In this document: positions 17,059-25,906 of the stretch, in pieces
Numbering within the stretch: the first letter of the stretch is position 1
How the letters are laid out: each line of letters starts with the position of its first letter
Source of the DNA: Desulfuromonas sp.
Lineage (GTDB): Bacteria > Desulfobacterota > Desulfuromonadia > Desulfuromonadales > Geopsychrobacteraceae
Length of the DNA: 45,265 bases
NCBI GenBank assembly: GCA_002868865.1
Contig: PKUC01000042.1
Span: 1 to 45,265 of the forward strand
Direction of reading: 5' to 3'
The notes under the pieces: model-generated
Told to the model about the DNA's origin: nothing
Database searches by the model: none
Seen by the model: the letters and a program-made list of their open reading frames with translations, nothing else
Translations under genes and position numbers: made by a program

Positions 17059-18407
17059 CGGGTTACGCCCCCCCGATCCGTTCCCGGGCCACACAGCCCG
17101 GCTAGTGTCATGTCAGACAAAGCCTCCCCTTCGCAGTCATCCGCAGCGGCAAAGGCCGACAGCGCCGCCTTGAACGAAGGCAGTTCCCGATTCAAAGGCA
17201 ACGCCGCACCCAGGCAACGGATCTGGGTGAGAATTTCTGTCACCTTCAGATGTTCCGCCGCACGACCCAACTGATAGTAGCAGCGCGCAGAACCGTGTTG
17301 ACAGTTTTCAGCCACCAGACCTAACTGATGAAGTCGGTCGAGCAGACCGCCGCACAATCGTGGTGGGATCGCCAGCAGGCGCGCCAGTTCGGCCTGACTG
17401 AGGGGCGTCTCCCCCCGCGAAAACCGTTCGGCGAGGACCACAAGGATGGCCAGCGATACCTGTTCTTGGGCTCGGGTCGACACCTCACCCTGTCTCAAGT
17501 CGTAGCCGCTGACCCGCAGGTTCTGTCTGGCATAGACGATCTCCAGCCCGAGCAGAACAATCGCCCACGACAGATACAGCCAGACCATAAAGATCGGCAG
17601 CGCTGCCATCGTTCCGTAGATGGCATTGTATTTGGCCACTCCGACCTGAAAATTGACGTAGCCCCACTGCGCCACCTGCCAGAGGGTGCCGCCGAACATG
17701 CCACCGATCAGCGCCGGTTTCCACTCCACCCGTGTGTTGGACATAAACACATACAGCACCGCAAAAGCAAGCCACATGAACAGGTAGGGAAACACCTTGA
17801 ACAGGGTCAACACCAGGGTTCCGACGACGTCCATATTCAAAAGTTTCTGAACCAGGTCGTGACTGGTCAAGCTGGTTGTCATCGACATGGCCGAAATCAA
17901 CAACACCGGCCCCACCAGCACCACAGAAAGATAGTCTGAAAAGCGGCGCATCAAAGACCGGGTACTATCGACACCCCACACGTAATTAAAACTCTTCTCC
18001 ACATTGGACAGCAGCGAGACCACCGCGACCAACAGCAGGGCAAGTCCCAGCGCCCCCAAGCGCCCCACCTGGGTATTGTTGATATAGCCGATAATCGACG
18101 CCACCACCTCTTCGGAGCCAACCGAAAGATTTTTCAGGATAATCGGTTCCAGCAGGTTTTGAACCCCGAAGGCTTTCAACAGTGAAAACGTCAGCGCCAG
18201 TAGCGGTACGATCGCCAGCATCGATGCATAGGTCAGGGCCGACGCCCGCAACAGACAGCGGTCCGCGAGAAAATCACGGCTCACCAGAGCGGCGGTACGC
18301 AATTGCGCCATCACGGCCGCCTGAAACGGATGAAGATCTGCCAGGTCCCGCCCCCAGACCCACTGCTCCCACCGCTTGCCCAGCGATATTTTATTCTGCT
18401 CAGACAT
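17055..18407 (-). CDS. YihY/BrkB family membrane protein with C-terminal winged-helix-like domain
   Basis: A 450-residue inner-membrane protein. About six membrane segments lie between residues 55 and 310 (for example LTYASMLAIVPLLALTFSL and MVWLYLSWAIVLLGLEIVY), with the YihY/BrkB opening RDFLADRCLLRASALTYAS. Residues about 325-410 add a soluble tail; LSQAELARLLAIPPRLCGG followed by LLDRLHQLGLV looks like a winged helix-turn-helix. The family was once called ribonuclease BN, wrongly; its function remains poorly defined, with envelope-integrity or transport roles proposed. It lies 25 bp after the M16 lipoprotein gene and may share its transcript. AGAGGGG precedes the ATG. Confidence 0.88.
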   Translation of the reverse strand: MSEQNKISLGKRWEQWVWGRDLADLHPFQAAVMAQLRTAALVSRDFLADRCLLRASALTYASMLAIVPLLALTFSLLKAFGVQNLLEPIILKNLSVGSEEVVASIIGYINNTQVGRLGALGLALLLVAVVSLLSNVEKSFNYVWGVDSTRSLMRRFSDYLSVVLVGPVLLISAMSMTTSLTSHDLVQKLLNMDVVGTLVLTLFKVFPYLFMWLAFAVLYVFMSNTRVEWKPALIGGMFGGTLWQVAQWGYVNFQVGVAKYNAIYGTMAALPIFMVWLYLSWAIVLLGLEIVYARQNLRVSGYDLRQGEVSTRAQEQVSLAILVVLAERFSRGETPLSQAELARLLAIPPRLCGGLLDRLHQLGLVAENCQHGSARCYYQLGRAAEHLKVTEILTQIRCLGAALPLNRELPSFKAALSAFAAADDCEGEALSDMTLAGLCGPGTDRGGVTR

Positions 18408-18432
18408 AAGCCCCTCTCATAAAAGTTCTCTC

Positions 18433-19848
18433 TTAAGGGGTCGGGGGTTCGACCCGCCCAACAGGCACAGTGCTGTCGACAAACTGCAACCCTATCTCGT
18501 CCGCCCGCCCGACCAGCACAATCTGCAACAGATCGGGTCGCAGATAGCGCTGCGCCGCGCGCAACACATCCTCGGCATCCACCGCGGCAACATGGTCCCG
18601 ATAGGACTCGAGGTAGTCTGGCGGATAATTGTAAAATTCGAGACGCATCTGTCGGCTGGCGACAGCATGAGGCTTATCGAAGGCAAAGACAAACGAGTTG
18701 ATCAGGCTTTGTTTGGCGAGAGTCAGCTCCGCCTCTGAGACCCTCTCACTCCGCAGCCTGTCGATCTGCTGGCGGATGATGTTCACCACCTCCGCAGTCG
18801 ACTCCGTCTTGGTCTCGCTGCTGACAATGAACAGCTCCGGCAATCTGCGCCCTACTTGAAAATGGGAATAGACCGAATAAGCCAGACCCCGATTTGAGCG
18901 GATTTCACGCATCAATCGCGCGTTAAAACCGCCACCACCGAGGATGTAGTTGGCAACCTTCAACGCAAACAGATCGGGGTTGTCCTTATCGATCCCGGGA
19001 TGTCCCATCAAAATCGTCGTCTGCGGCAGATCTTTATCGATCAGAAGGATCTGCGTATCAGCCCCTTGTGGCGTTGCCGGTAAAGGGTATCCGGCAGAAG
19101 ACACAGAATCCCATGGCGCCAGAACGTCCTCAAGCAGGGCAAGCAGTGGAGCGGTCTCAACGTCTCCGGAGACCGCCATCCAGACCTGATCGGGATGAAA
19201 GAAACGGTGATGATAAGCAACCAAATCGGCTCGGCTGATCTTTTCCACGCTTGCCCGTGTGGCGCTCCGGCCAAAGGGATGATCGCCGTAAACCGAACCG
19301 GCCAAGATACGTCCGGCGATCGATGACGGATGGTCATCCTGACGACGGATTCCTTCCACCATTTGTCGACGCGCTAGTTCAAAACGATCCCCATCGAAGC
19401 GTGGCCGCAACAACACGTCCGCCAGTAGCTTTAGGCCCTGCTGCAAATCTTCCTGCCTCACGGACAACCGCAACCGGGTGACATAAGTATCGCCTTCCAC
19501 AGCGAAATCAGCGGCAAGCCTCTCCAACGTCTCTTCAAATTGCCGTGGCGTCTTATCTCCTGCCCCACCACTTTCCAGAGTCATCGCCAACAGCGTCGAC
19601 AAACCAGCCTTATCCGCCGGATCGTACAGACGCCCGCCGGACACGAGAACCGAGATCTCAACCAGCGGCAGTTCATGATCCGGCAGCACGGCAAGCTGCA
19701 GGCCATTGTCCAGTTGATAACGTTCAACCGTCGGAAAATCGAATTCCAGAGCAGGAAAGGCCAACTGATCAGGGCGCTTCTGCGGCGCCAGGGAACATCC
19801 GCTGACGACAAAGAGTAGACACAGCAGGACACTCACAACCCTCATCAT
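18433..19848 (-). CDS. M16 family peptidase-like lipoprotein, non-catalytic subunit
   Basis: A 471-residue lipoprotein: the signal peptide ends in VVSGC, giving a lipobox Cys at about residue 18. It has the two-lobed M16 fold, but the zinc-binding HxxEH is replaced by LSTLLAMTLE in the right position, so it should not cut peptides. The C-terminal lobe keeps the substrate-binding pattern NRGLAYSVYS (R/Y pair) typical of the inactive partner in M16B heterodimers. The gene overlaps the upstream catalytic M16 gene by 4 bp (ATGA). The lipid anchor would tether the pair to a membrane on the periplasmic side. Confidence 0.9.
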   Translation of the reverse strand: MMRVVSVLLCLLFVVSGCSLAPQKRPDQLAFPALEFDFPTVERYQLDNGLQLAVLPDHELPLVEISVLVSGGRLYDPADKAGLSTLLAMTLESGGAGDKTPRQFEETLERLAADFAVEGDTYVTRLRLSVRQEDLQQGLKLLADVLLRPRFDGDRFELARRQMVEGIRRQDDHPSSIAGRILAGSVYGDHPFGRSATRASVEKISRADLVAYHHRFFHPDQVWMAVSGDVETAPLLALLEDVLAPWDSVSSAGYPLPATPQGADTQILLIDKDLPQTTILMGHPGIDKDNPDLFALKVANYILGGGGFNARLMREIRSNRGLAYSVYSHFQVGRRLPELFIVSSETKTESTAEVVNIIRQQIDRLRSERVSEAELTLAKQSLINSFVFAFDKPHAVASRQMRLEFYNYPPDYLESYRDHVAAVDAEDVLRAAQRYLRPDLLQIVLVGRADEIGLQFVDSTVPVGRVEPPTP

Positions 19849-21335
19849 GATCCCGCCTCCCGCTGTAAGGTGACGACGGTCCTCTGCTCCGGCTTCAGAT
19901 AACGCTGCACGAGCGCAGCGACATCCTCCGGAGTCACCTGCCGAATCGCCTGTTCATAGGTTACCAGATACCTCCAATCCCCCAGCAGAACCTGATAGTT
20001 GGAAAGCATCCGCGCCAATCCACTATTGCTGTTCAGCATACGCAAACTGTCGGTCAATATCCGCTTGCGGGCGATGTCCAGCTCTTCACGGGTAATCGGC
20101 TGGCTGTCGATCCTGTCCAGTTCTGTATAGATCGCAGCCTCCAACTCTGCCGGAGTATGCGGATAGCGAGGTGTCGCAGAAATAACCATCAGGTTGTCGT
20201 AGCGGGCCCCGGGAGCGCCGTACACATTCACCGACGAGGCCAGCTGTTTTTCCACCACCAGATTTCTGTACAACCGTGACGAACGGCCCTCGGCAAGAAT
20301 ATGCATCAGTAGGTCGAATGCATAATCATCTGCGTGGGGCATGGTCGGCTTATGATAGGCAATCGCAACCTGCGGTTCAGCATCAAAGAGTACCGTCGCA
20401 CGCCGTTCGCCCCGCTGGGGCGGTTCTCGCTCGGCAACACCGTGGACAGCTTCGCCCTGCGGCAGATCACCGAAATAGCGCTCAACCAGATCACGCGCCT
20501 CGATGCTGTCGAAATCACCCACCAGAGCGATCACCATATTGGCCGGTGCGTAATAGCGTTGCAGAAATTCGCGGGTTTCGGGCAATGTCAGATTATCGAT
20601 ATCGGAATCCCAGCCGATCACCGGGTTCCGATAGGGGTGAAACCGGTAGGCGGTCGCCAGCAGGGTTTCGTAGAGTTTCCCGCCGGGACGACTCTCGTAG
20701 GAGCGGCGCCGCTCTTCACGGACCACTTCGCGCTCAGTGTAAAACTCACGCAGCACAGCATTACGCAGTCGGTCCGATTCGATGGCGGCCCACAGTTCCA
20801 GCTTGTTGGCGGGCAGTGAAATCAAATATGTGGTCTGGTCCTTACTGGTAAAGGCATTGTAACCGATGCCGCCATTTTCGCTGTATATCCGTGAAAATTC
20901 ATCTTTCACCACCAACGGATGATGCACTCTCTGAAGCTCCTTCAGTTGTGCTCTGAGGTCCTCGAGCCTGTCGGTATCGGGTGGGTTACTGATCTTCAAC
21001 CGGTCGATTTCTGAGCCGACAGCTTCGATCTGTGTCAGTAGATCCTTTTCGCGCTGGTAGTCGCTGGTCCCGAGGGTTTTGGTTCCCTTGAACAGCATAT
21101 GCTCCAGAAGATGGGCCACACCACGCCGTTCACTGGTCTCATCAACACCACCAACGCGGAAGCTGATATAGGCCGACACCGTCGGCGACGTGTGACGTTC
21201 GACCATCAGCAGGGTCAGTCCGTTTTCAAATCTGTGTTCTTCGACCTTATCCTGCAGCATGGCTGCAGAGCTGAACGCTGGGAGACAGACGATCATCAGC
21301 ATCCAACAAAGTAACGATCTATTCATCATTCTCAT
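19845..21335 (-). CDS. M16 family zinc metallopeptidase, catalytic subunit
   Basis: A 496-residue secreted insulinase-like peptidase. The signal peptide is CWMLMIVCLPAFSSAA. The inverted zinc motif HLLEH is at 75-79, and the third ligand Glu lies in TEREVVREERR about 125 residues later. A charged helical insertion (about 88-135) separates the two, longer than in the plain M16B core. It degrades peptides in the periplasm, probably as a heterodimer with the overlapping downstream lipoprotein. Several ATGs compete (21335, 21329, 21326); AAGGA spacing favours 21329, two codons later, but the difference does not touch the signal peptide core. Confidence 0.9.
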   Translation of the reverse strand: MRMMNRSLLCWMLMIVCLPAFSSAAMLQDKVEEHRFENGLTLLMVERHTSPTVSAYISFRVGGVDETSERRGVAHLLEHMLFKGTKTLGTSDYQREKDLLTQIEAVGSEIDRLKISNPPDTDRLEDLRAQLKELQRVHHPLVVKDEFSRIYSENGGIGYNAFTSKDQTTYLISLPANKLELWAAIESDRLRNAVLREFYTEREVVREERRRSYESRPGGKLYETLLATAYRFHPYRNPVIGWDSDIDNLTLPETREFLQRYYAPANMVIALVGDFDSIEARDLVERYFGDLPQGEAVHGVAEREPPQRGERRATVLFDAEPQVAIAYHKPTMPHADDYAFDLLMHILAEGRSSRLYRNLVVEKQLASSVNVYGAPGARYDNLMVISATPRYPHTPAELEAAIYTELDRIDSQPITREELDIARKRILTDSLRMLNSNSGLARMLSNYQVLLGDWRYLVTYEQAIRQVTPEDVAALVQRYLKPEQRTVVTLQREAGS

Positions 21336-21425
21336 CCTTAACGATAGAGCGGTTGTTTTCTTTATTCATACTAACCGAACGGACTGCAGTTGACCACAGC
21401 TAACACCCTGCATTCACCCCCGACT

Positions 21426-21453
21426 TTGACAAGCGGAGCGGGTCTGATAACGT
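21426..21453 (+). promoter_or_regulatory. Possible promoter for pfkA
   Basis: A perfect TTGACA (21426-21431) is followed after 16 bp by TAACGT (21448-21453), a weak -10. It lies about 60 bp upstream of the pfkA start in the divergent M16/pfkA interval. Only the -35 is strong. Confidence 0.35.
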
Positions 21454-21510
21454 CACAGTGACACTGCGTAAACCCCAATCACGATCAATCTGCTCAGGGA
21501 GGCCACACCA

Positions 21511-22473
21511 ATGAAGCGAATGGCTGTATTAACCAGCGGAGGAGATTGCTCCGGCATGAATGCCACGGTTCGAGCGGTGGTCCGTGCCGGCATGGTCGAA
21601 GGCGTTGAGGTCATTGGCATTCAGAAGGGTTTTCAGGGATTGATCGACCGTCAGTACGACATCTTGACAACCCGCTCCGTCAGCAACGTGCTGCAACGTG
21701 GCGGGACGTTTCTACAGAGCGCGCGCTGCCGAGCGATGCTGACCCCCGAAGGGCAGCAGCTCGCCGGGGAAAACCTACGAAGGCTGGATGCGGAAGGGTT
21801 GGTGGTCATAGGCGGTGACGGTTCGCTACACGGCGGCAAAGAGCTTTCGCGGCAGGGGATTCCGGTTATCGGCATTCCAGCATCGATCGATAACGATATC
21901 GCCTACACCGATATGGCGCTGGGTGTCGATACAGCGCTGAACAATATCGTCAGAGCCGTCGACAACGTCAAGGATACCGCCTCGTCCCACGATCGGACGT
22001 TTGTTGTCGAAACCATGGGACGCAACTGCGGCTATCTGGCGGTGGTATCGGCCATCGCCTGCGGTGCCGAGCACAGTCTGATCCCCGAACAGTCGTTCAA
22101 CCTCGATGAGATCTGCCATAACCTCCGCAGCCGCTACCGGGAAGGCCGCAGTCATTCGATCATCATGGTTGCCGAAGGGGCCGCCAAAGCACAGGATATC
22201 GCCGATCAGATCAAAGATCGTATCGGCTTTGAGACCCGAGTCATCGTTCTCGGTCATTATCAGAGAGGAGGATCGCCGACCGTGTTCGACCGGATGCTCG
22301 GTGCGCGTTTCGGACAGGCCGCCGTAGAAGCACTGCAAAATTCACAATCAGGGCAGATGCTCGGACTGGCCTGCTCGCAGATCGTCCTGAATCCGATCGA
22401 AACGGTGCTGGCCGCCGGGATTCGACCGATCGACGGCCTGCTGTCACAGCTGAATCAACGGCTATCGATCTGA
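21511..22473 (+). CDS. pfkA: 6-phosphofructokinase (ATP-type active site)
   Basis: A 320-residue PfkA that aligns with E. coli PfkA almost without gaps: GGDCSGMN at 10-17, Arg72, GGDGS at 101-105, and SIDND with the catalytic Asp at 127. Gly104 rather than Asp points to ATP as phosphoryl donor; pyrophosphate-dependent enzymes have GGDDS and Lys at 124, which here is Ala. It phosphorylates fructose 6-phosphate to the 1,6-bisphosphate in glycolysis. The MGRNCGYLA motif (about 169-177) for fructose-6-phosphate binding is intact. GGGAGG sits 8 nt before the ATG. It is a single-gene unit between a divergent M16 gene and convergent rmuC. Confidence 0.95.
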   Translation: MKRMAVLTSGGDCSGMNATVRAVVRAGMVEGVEVIGIQKGFQGLIDRQYDILTTRSVSNVLQRGGTFLQSARCRAMLTPEGQQLAGENLRRLDAEGLVVIGGDGSLHGGKELSRQGIPVIGIPASIDNDIAYTDMALGVDTALNNIVRAVDNVKDTASSHDRTFVVETMGRNCGYLAVVSAIACGAEHSLIPEQSFNLDEICHNLRSRYREGRSHSIIMVAEGAAKAQDIADQIKDRIGFETRVIVLGHYQRGGSPTVFDRMLGARFGQAAVEALQNSQSGQMLGLACSQIVLNPIETVLAAGIRPIDGLLSQLNQRLSI

Positions 22474-22611
22474 GGGCGGCTGCTCACTTCTGCTCCGTTT
22501 ATCCCTCAGACAGCACCAGCCGCCACCTTTGTGGAAGGTAGGCCCATGACCACCCCGCAACACGGATCAATTCAGTAACCGCAATGCGATTCAACAGATA
22601 ATCCTGTCCTT

Positions 22612-24102
22612 TTAATTTTTTCGCATGTCGTCCAGTGCGATACCGACATCAGCACTCTCGGTCAGTGCTTTTGGCAGGTTCTTTTTGCTCTTGACTCCCA
22701 GATCAAGCAGACCTTTGGCACGATTGACCAGATTGCCCCGGCCACTGACCAGCTTGTTATGCGCGCCGTCATAAACCTTGCGGGTCCGTTCGATCTGCTC
22801 CCCGACCTTCTCCAGATCATCGACAAACCCGACAAATTTGTCGAACAGATCACCGGCCCGCTGGGCGATCTCAAGAGCATTGCGGTTCTGGTATTCGTAA
22901 CGCCAGATACTCTGGATGGTGCGCAGGGTCACCAGCAGGGTCGACGGGCTGACAATAACAATATTCTGATCAAAAGCTTTGCGGAAGATTTCGCTGTCAC
23001 GTTCGATAGCGAGCATAAACGCACTTTCGATCGGAATAAACATCAAGACAAAATCGAGACTGCGCAGCTGTGGAAGTTCGTCATATTTCTTGCCGCTGAG
23101 CCCTTTCAGGTGACTGCTGATCGATTGCAGGTGATCCTTAACCGCCCGTTCCCGCTCCTCATCATCCACCGCTTGAACGTAGCGCTCGTAAGCCACCAGA
23201 GTGACCTTGGAGTCGACAACAATATCTTTTTCCTCCGGCAAATGCACCACGACATCCGGTTTGAGCAGCTTTCCATCTTCGGTACGGAATCCCCCCTGCG
23301 CCTCGTATTCGATCCCCTTGCGCAGCCCCGATTCTTCGAGAATCCGTTCCAGAATCATCTCTCCCCAGGCCCCCTGAGTCTGGCTTTCGCCCTTGAGGGC
23401 CTTGGTGAGATTCTCAGCGTCTTCACTGATGCGCTGATTCAAATCCTGCAGGCGCTGAACCTCCTTCATCAGCGAAAAGCGCTCGCGCCCTTCCTTTTCG
23501 TACGTTTCGCTGACCTTCTGCTCAAAGGCCCGGATCTGATCGCGGAACGGTCCGAGAATGGTGTCGAGATTGGCCCGGCTCTGATCGACAAACCGTTTGC
23601 TCTTGTCGTCAAAGATCTGGTTGGCGATATTCTGAAATTCCACCCGGAGGGTCTGTTTGGCTTCGGTGAGCAGCGTCAGATTCTCTTCCAATCTGGCCTG
23701 CTCAGCCTTGAGCTGCTCGGCAAGGCGTGAATTCTCGCGGTCGGCATCAGCCTTGAGGCTCCGGAGTTGTTCAAAACGTTCCTGGTCTGCGCGCTGTTGT
23801 TGTTCAAGGGCGTCGATACGAGCAACCTTCTCTTCGAGGCGGGCGATGTCAACAGCCCGCTCTGCCAGCATCTGATTCTGCTCGTCCAAGCGGGCCTGCA
23901 ACTGTTCCACGAGATGCTGTTTTTCGTTGAGGTCGTAAACGGAGCTGGCCAGTTTCTCTTCCAGCGCAGACGTCACCAGAGCCGCCTCGTCACGCAGGTT
24001 TTTTTCGACCTCTTGACGTTGACGACGCATGAGCACCCAAACCAATAGCGCACCGCAGATAAAACCGACGACGACAGCCACGACCAAAAGTCCGTCCATC
24101 AT
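22612..24102 (-). CDS. rmuC: DNA recombination protein RmuC
   Basis: A 496-residue protein. One N-terminal membrane segment (LLVVAVVVGFICGALLVWVL) is followed by a long coiled coil (about residues 30-200, e.g. LEEKVARIDALEQQQRADQE). The conserved RmuC nuclease-like domain spans about 230-430, with GAWGEMILERILEESGLRKG and DVVVHLPEEKDIVVDSKVTL. RmuC limits inversions at short inverted repeats, and the domain resembles restriction-endonuclease folds; its precise activity is not settled. A short separate unit with the downstream glycosylase transcribed toward it: the glycosylase gene ends 63 bp upstream. Confidence 0.95.
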   Translation of the reverse strand: MMDGLLVVAVVVGFICGALLVWVLMRRQRQEVEKNLRDEAALVTSALEEKLASSVYDLNEKQHLVEQLQARLDEQNQMLAERAVDIARLEEKVARIDALEQQQRADQERFEQLRSLKADADRENSRLAEQLKAEQARLEENLTLLTEAKQTLRVEFQNIANQIFDDKSKRFVDQSRANLDTILGPFRDQIRAFEQKVSETYEKEGRERFSLMKEVQRLQDLNQRISEDAENLTKALKGESQTQGAWGEMILERILEESGLRKGIEYEAQGGFRTEDGKLLKPDVVVHLPEEKDIVVDSKVTLVAYERYVQAVDDEERERAVKDHLQSISSHLKGLSGKKYDELPQLRSLDFVLMFIPIESAFMLAIERDSEIFRKAFDQNIVIVSPSTLLVTLRTIQSIWRYEYQNRNALEIAQRAGDLFDKFVGFVDDLEKVGEQIERTRKVYDGAHNKLVSGRGNLVNRAKGLLDLGVKSKKNLPKALTESADVGIALDDMRKN

Positions 24103-24165
24103 CCTTTCCCCCTCGAGGTGCGCCCCTGCTCAGCATTACAGTTTTGATCATCAAGCAGCATCGAT

Positions 24166-24900
24166 CTACTCCGTTTCGTGCAGACGGTGAACAACCTGCT
24201 TCATATCTTCCCAAACATCCCGCTTGCCACTCGGGGTGCGGAGCAGATAGGCGGGATGATAGGTCGGCATCAGCGGGATGCCCTGATACTCACTCCAGTG
24301 TCCACGCAGCCGCCCCATCGGCTCATCACTGCGCAGCAGGGTTTGCGCGGCGAAACGCCCCAACGTAACGATTAAACGGGGACGGATCGCCGCCAGCTGA
24401 CGCTTGAGAAACTGTTCACAGGCAGAGATTTCATCCACATGAGGATCGCGGTTACCGGGCGGTCGACATTTTACGACATTGCAGATATAGACCTGTTCGC
24501 GGCTCAGCTTCATCGCAAACAGGATACGGTCCAGCAGATGCCCCGCCTCGCCGACAAACGGAATCCCCTGCTTGTCCTCTTCTCGACCGGGCGCCTCACC
24601 GACCAGAACCAGTGGCGCATCGGGGTTGCCGACACCGAAGACCAACCGATTCCGCTGCTGACAGAGCGAACAGCCCTGACACTCCCTTAACTCAGCTTCT
24701 ATATCGTTCAGGGTTTCGGCGCGGCACTCCACACCGCGCAGCGGCGCAGTCACTCCTTCAGTTTCGACAACTGGACACGGCGGCAGTTCACTCTCTTCGG
24801 CGACGATCAGGTGCTCGACGCCGCACTGCTCCAGATCCTGCAGAATCGTCCGCCCTTGAGCGATCGCTTCCCGGCACTCCTGATATAATTTATCTGGCAT
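24166..24900 (-). CDS. Family-4 uracil-DNA glycosylase (Fe-S)
   Basis: A 244-residue type-4 UDG. The catalytic pocket motif [17 protein letters not shown] is at about 101-117, and the second motif [10 protein letters not shown] lies near the C-terminus. Four cysteines fit the [4Fe-4S] ligand spacing: C74 and C77 (CQGC), C145 (KCRPPGNR) and C161. It excises uracil from DNA after cytosine deamination. The first 60 residues are an extension upstream of the usual core, a pattern common in bacterial homologues. AAAGG precedes the ATG at 4 nt. It diverges from the phospholipase-like gene with only 30 bp between starts, so promoters must overlap coding DNA or each other. Confidence 0.93.
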   Translation of the reverse strand: MPDKLYQECREAIAQGRTILQDLEQCGVEHLIVAEESELPPCPVVETEGVTAPLRGVECRAETLNDIEAELRECQGCSLCQQRNRLVFGVGNPDAPLVLVGEAPGREEDKQGIPFVGEAGHLLDRILFAMKLSREQVYICNVVKCRPPGNRDPHVDEISACEQFLKRQLAAIRPRLIVTLGRFAAQTLLRSDEPMGRLRGHWSEYQGIPLMPTYHPAYLLRTPSGKRDVWEDMKQVVHRLHETE

Positions 24901-24930
24901 AATCCTTTACTCGAACATCACGGCTCGCCT

Positions 24931-25878
24931 ATGCTGAACAGGATGTCACTACGAAAACTCCGTCCATCACTGTCGAAGGCTGTTGTTCTTGCGCTCGGCC
25001 TGCTGCTGGTGCTGCCGTCCGTCTCACTGGCGTGGGGTGTCGGTGTTCACCTGACCCTCGGCACGGCACTGCTCGGCCGGATCGAAATGCTCCCGGCGGC
25101 CCTGCAGGCCCTGCTGTCCACCTATCCCCTCGACTTCCTCTACGGCTGTATCGCCGCGGACATCACCCTGGGAAAAAAGTTCACCCATCACCTCGAACAC
25201 TGTCATAACTGGCGTATCGGCAAGAAGATTCTCGCCCGCGCAAACGCTCCGGAGCTGCAGGCGTGCGCCTATGGGTATCTTGCTCATCTCGCCGCTGACA
25301 CCGTCGCCCACGGCTATTTTGTCCCCTACAAGATGGTGCGTTCTTTCAACACCGTCATGCTCAAACACACCTACTGGGAATTACGTGCCGAGATCGGTAC
25401 GACTGAAGAGATCTGGCAACTGGTCAAAACCATCGCCGAAAACGATTACCGTCGGCACGACAGGATGCTCAGCGGCGTTCTTGCCGACACCCTGTTCTCC
25501 TTCGGCACCAACAAGCGCCTGTTCAACTCGATGCTGCTGCTCAGTCGCCTCCAGCAGTGGCAAAAGCTCCTGCACTCGATCTCGACAACCTCGCGCTGGA
25601 ACTTTGACACCAGTGACCGACAGGACTACCTGGCCCTCGGCGAAGAGGCGATGCTCGGAATCCTCAGCGGCGACACCAGCCCCTACTGGACTGCTGATCC
25701 CACCGGTGAGCGCGCCATCAAGGCGGCCAAACTGATCCGCAAGAATCTCAACACCCTCTGGCTGGACGGCAAGCTTGATCCACAGGACGCAGAAAACATC
25801 CTGCTCGGACTGCGCGACTGTTTCAAACGCGGCATCACCGACCCCGATGAACTCCTCCACCTGAAATCGGCCTATTGA
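24931..25878 (+). CDS. Secreted zinc-dependent phospholipase C-like protein
   Basis: A 315-residue protein of the zinc-dependent phospholipase C/S1-P1 nuclease superfamily. The signal peptide (VVLALGLLLVLPSVSLA) predicts cleavage after Ala34, leaving Trp35 as mature N-terminus, followed by GVGVH. In Bacillus cereus phospholipase C the N-terminal Trp itself binds zinc, so this position is telling. More candidate ligands are in FTHHLEHCHNW and AYGYLAHLAADTVAHGYFVP. Substrate is unknown; phospholipase is a family name and many bacterial members are uncharacterised. No clear ribosome site is seen; ATG at 24943 is a possible later start. Confidence 0.85.
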   Translation: MLNRMSLRKLRPSLSKAVVLALGLLLVLPSVSLAWGVGVHLTLGTALLGRIEMLPAALQALLSTYPLDFLYGCIAADITLGKKFTHHLEHCHNWRIGKKILARANAPELQACAYGYLAHLAADTVAHGYFVPYKMVRSFNTVMLKHTYWELRAEIGTTEEIWQLVKTIAENDYRRHDRMLSGVLADTLFSFGTNKRLFNSMLLLSRLQQWQKLLHSISTTSRWNFDTSDRQDYLALGEEAMLGILSGDTSPYWTADPTGERAIKAAKLIRKNLNTLWLDGKLDPQDAENILLGLRDCFKRGITDPDELLHLKSAY

Positions 25879-25906
25879 CCGCAACCGTCTCCAATTCAGT
25901 GAACGA

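Noticed and set aside
21511-22473. Pyrophosphate-dependent phosphofructokinase
   Set aside because: Gly104 and the absence of Lys124 argue for ATP as donor.
22474-22611. Bidirectional terminator between pfkA and rmuC
   Set aside because: A small CCAC/GTGG hairpin and a T-rich stretch exist but are not adjacent, so no intrinsic terminator can be supported.
22759-23730. A 323-codon plus-strand open frame
   Set aside because: Antisense to rmuC coiled-coil and nuclease domain coding; no independent signal.
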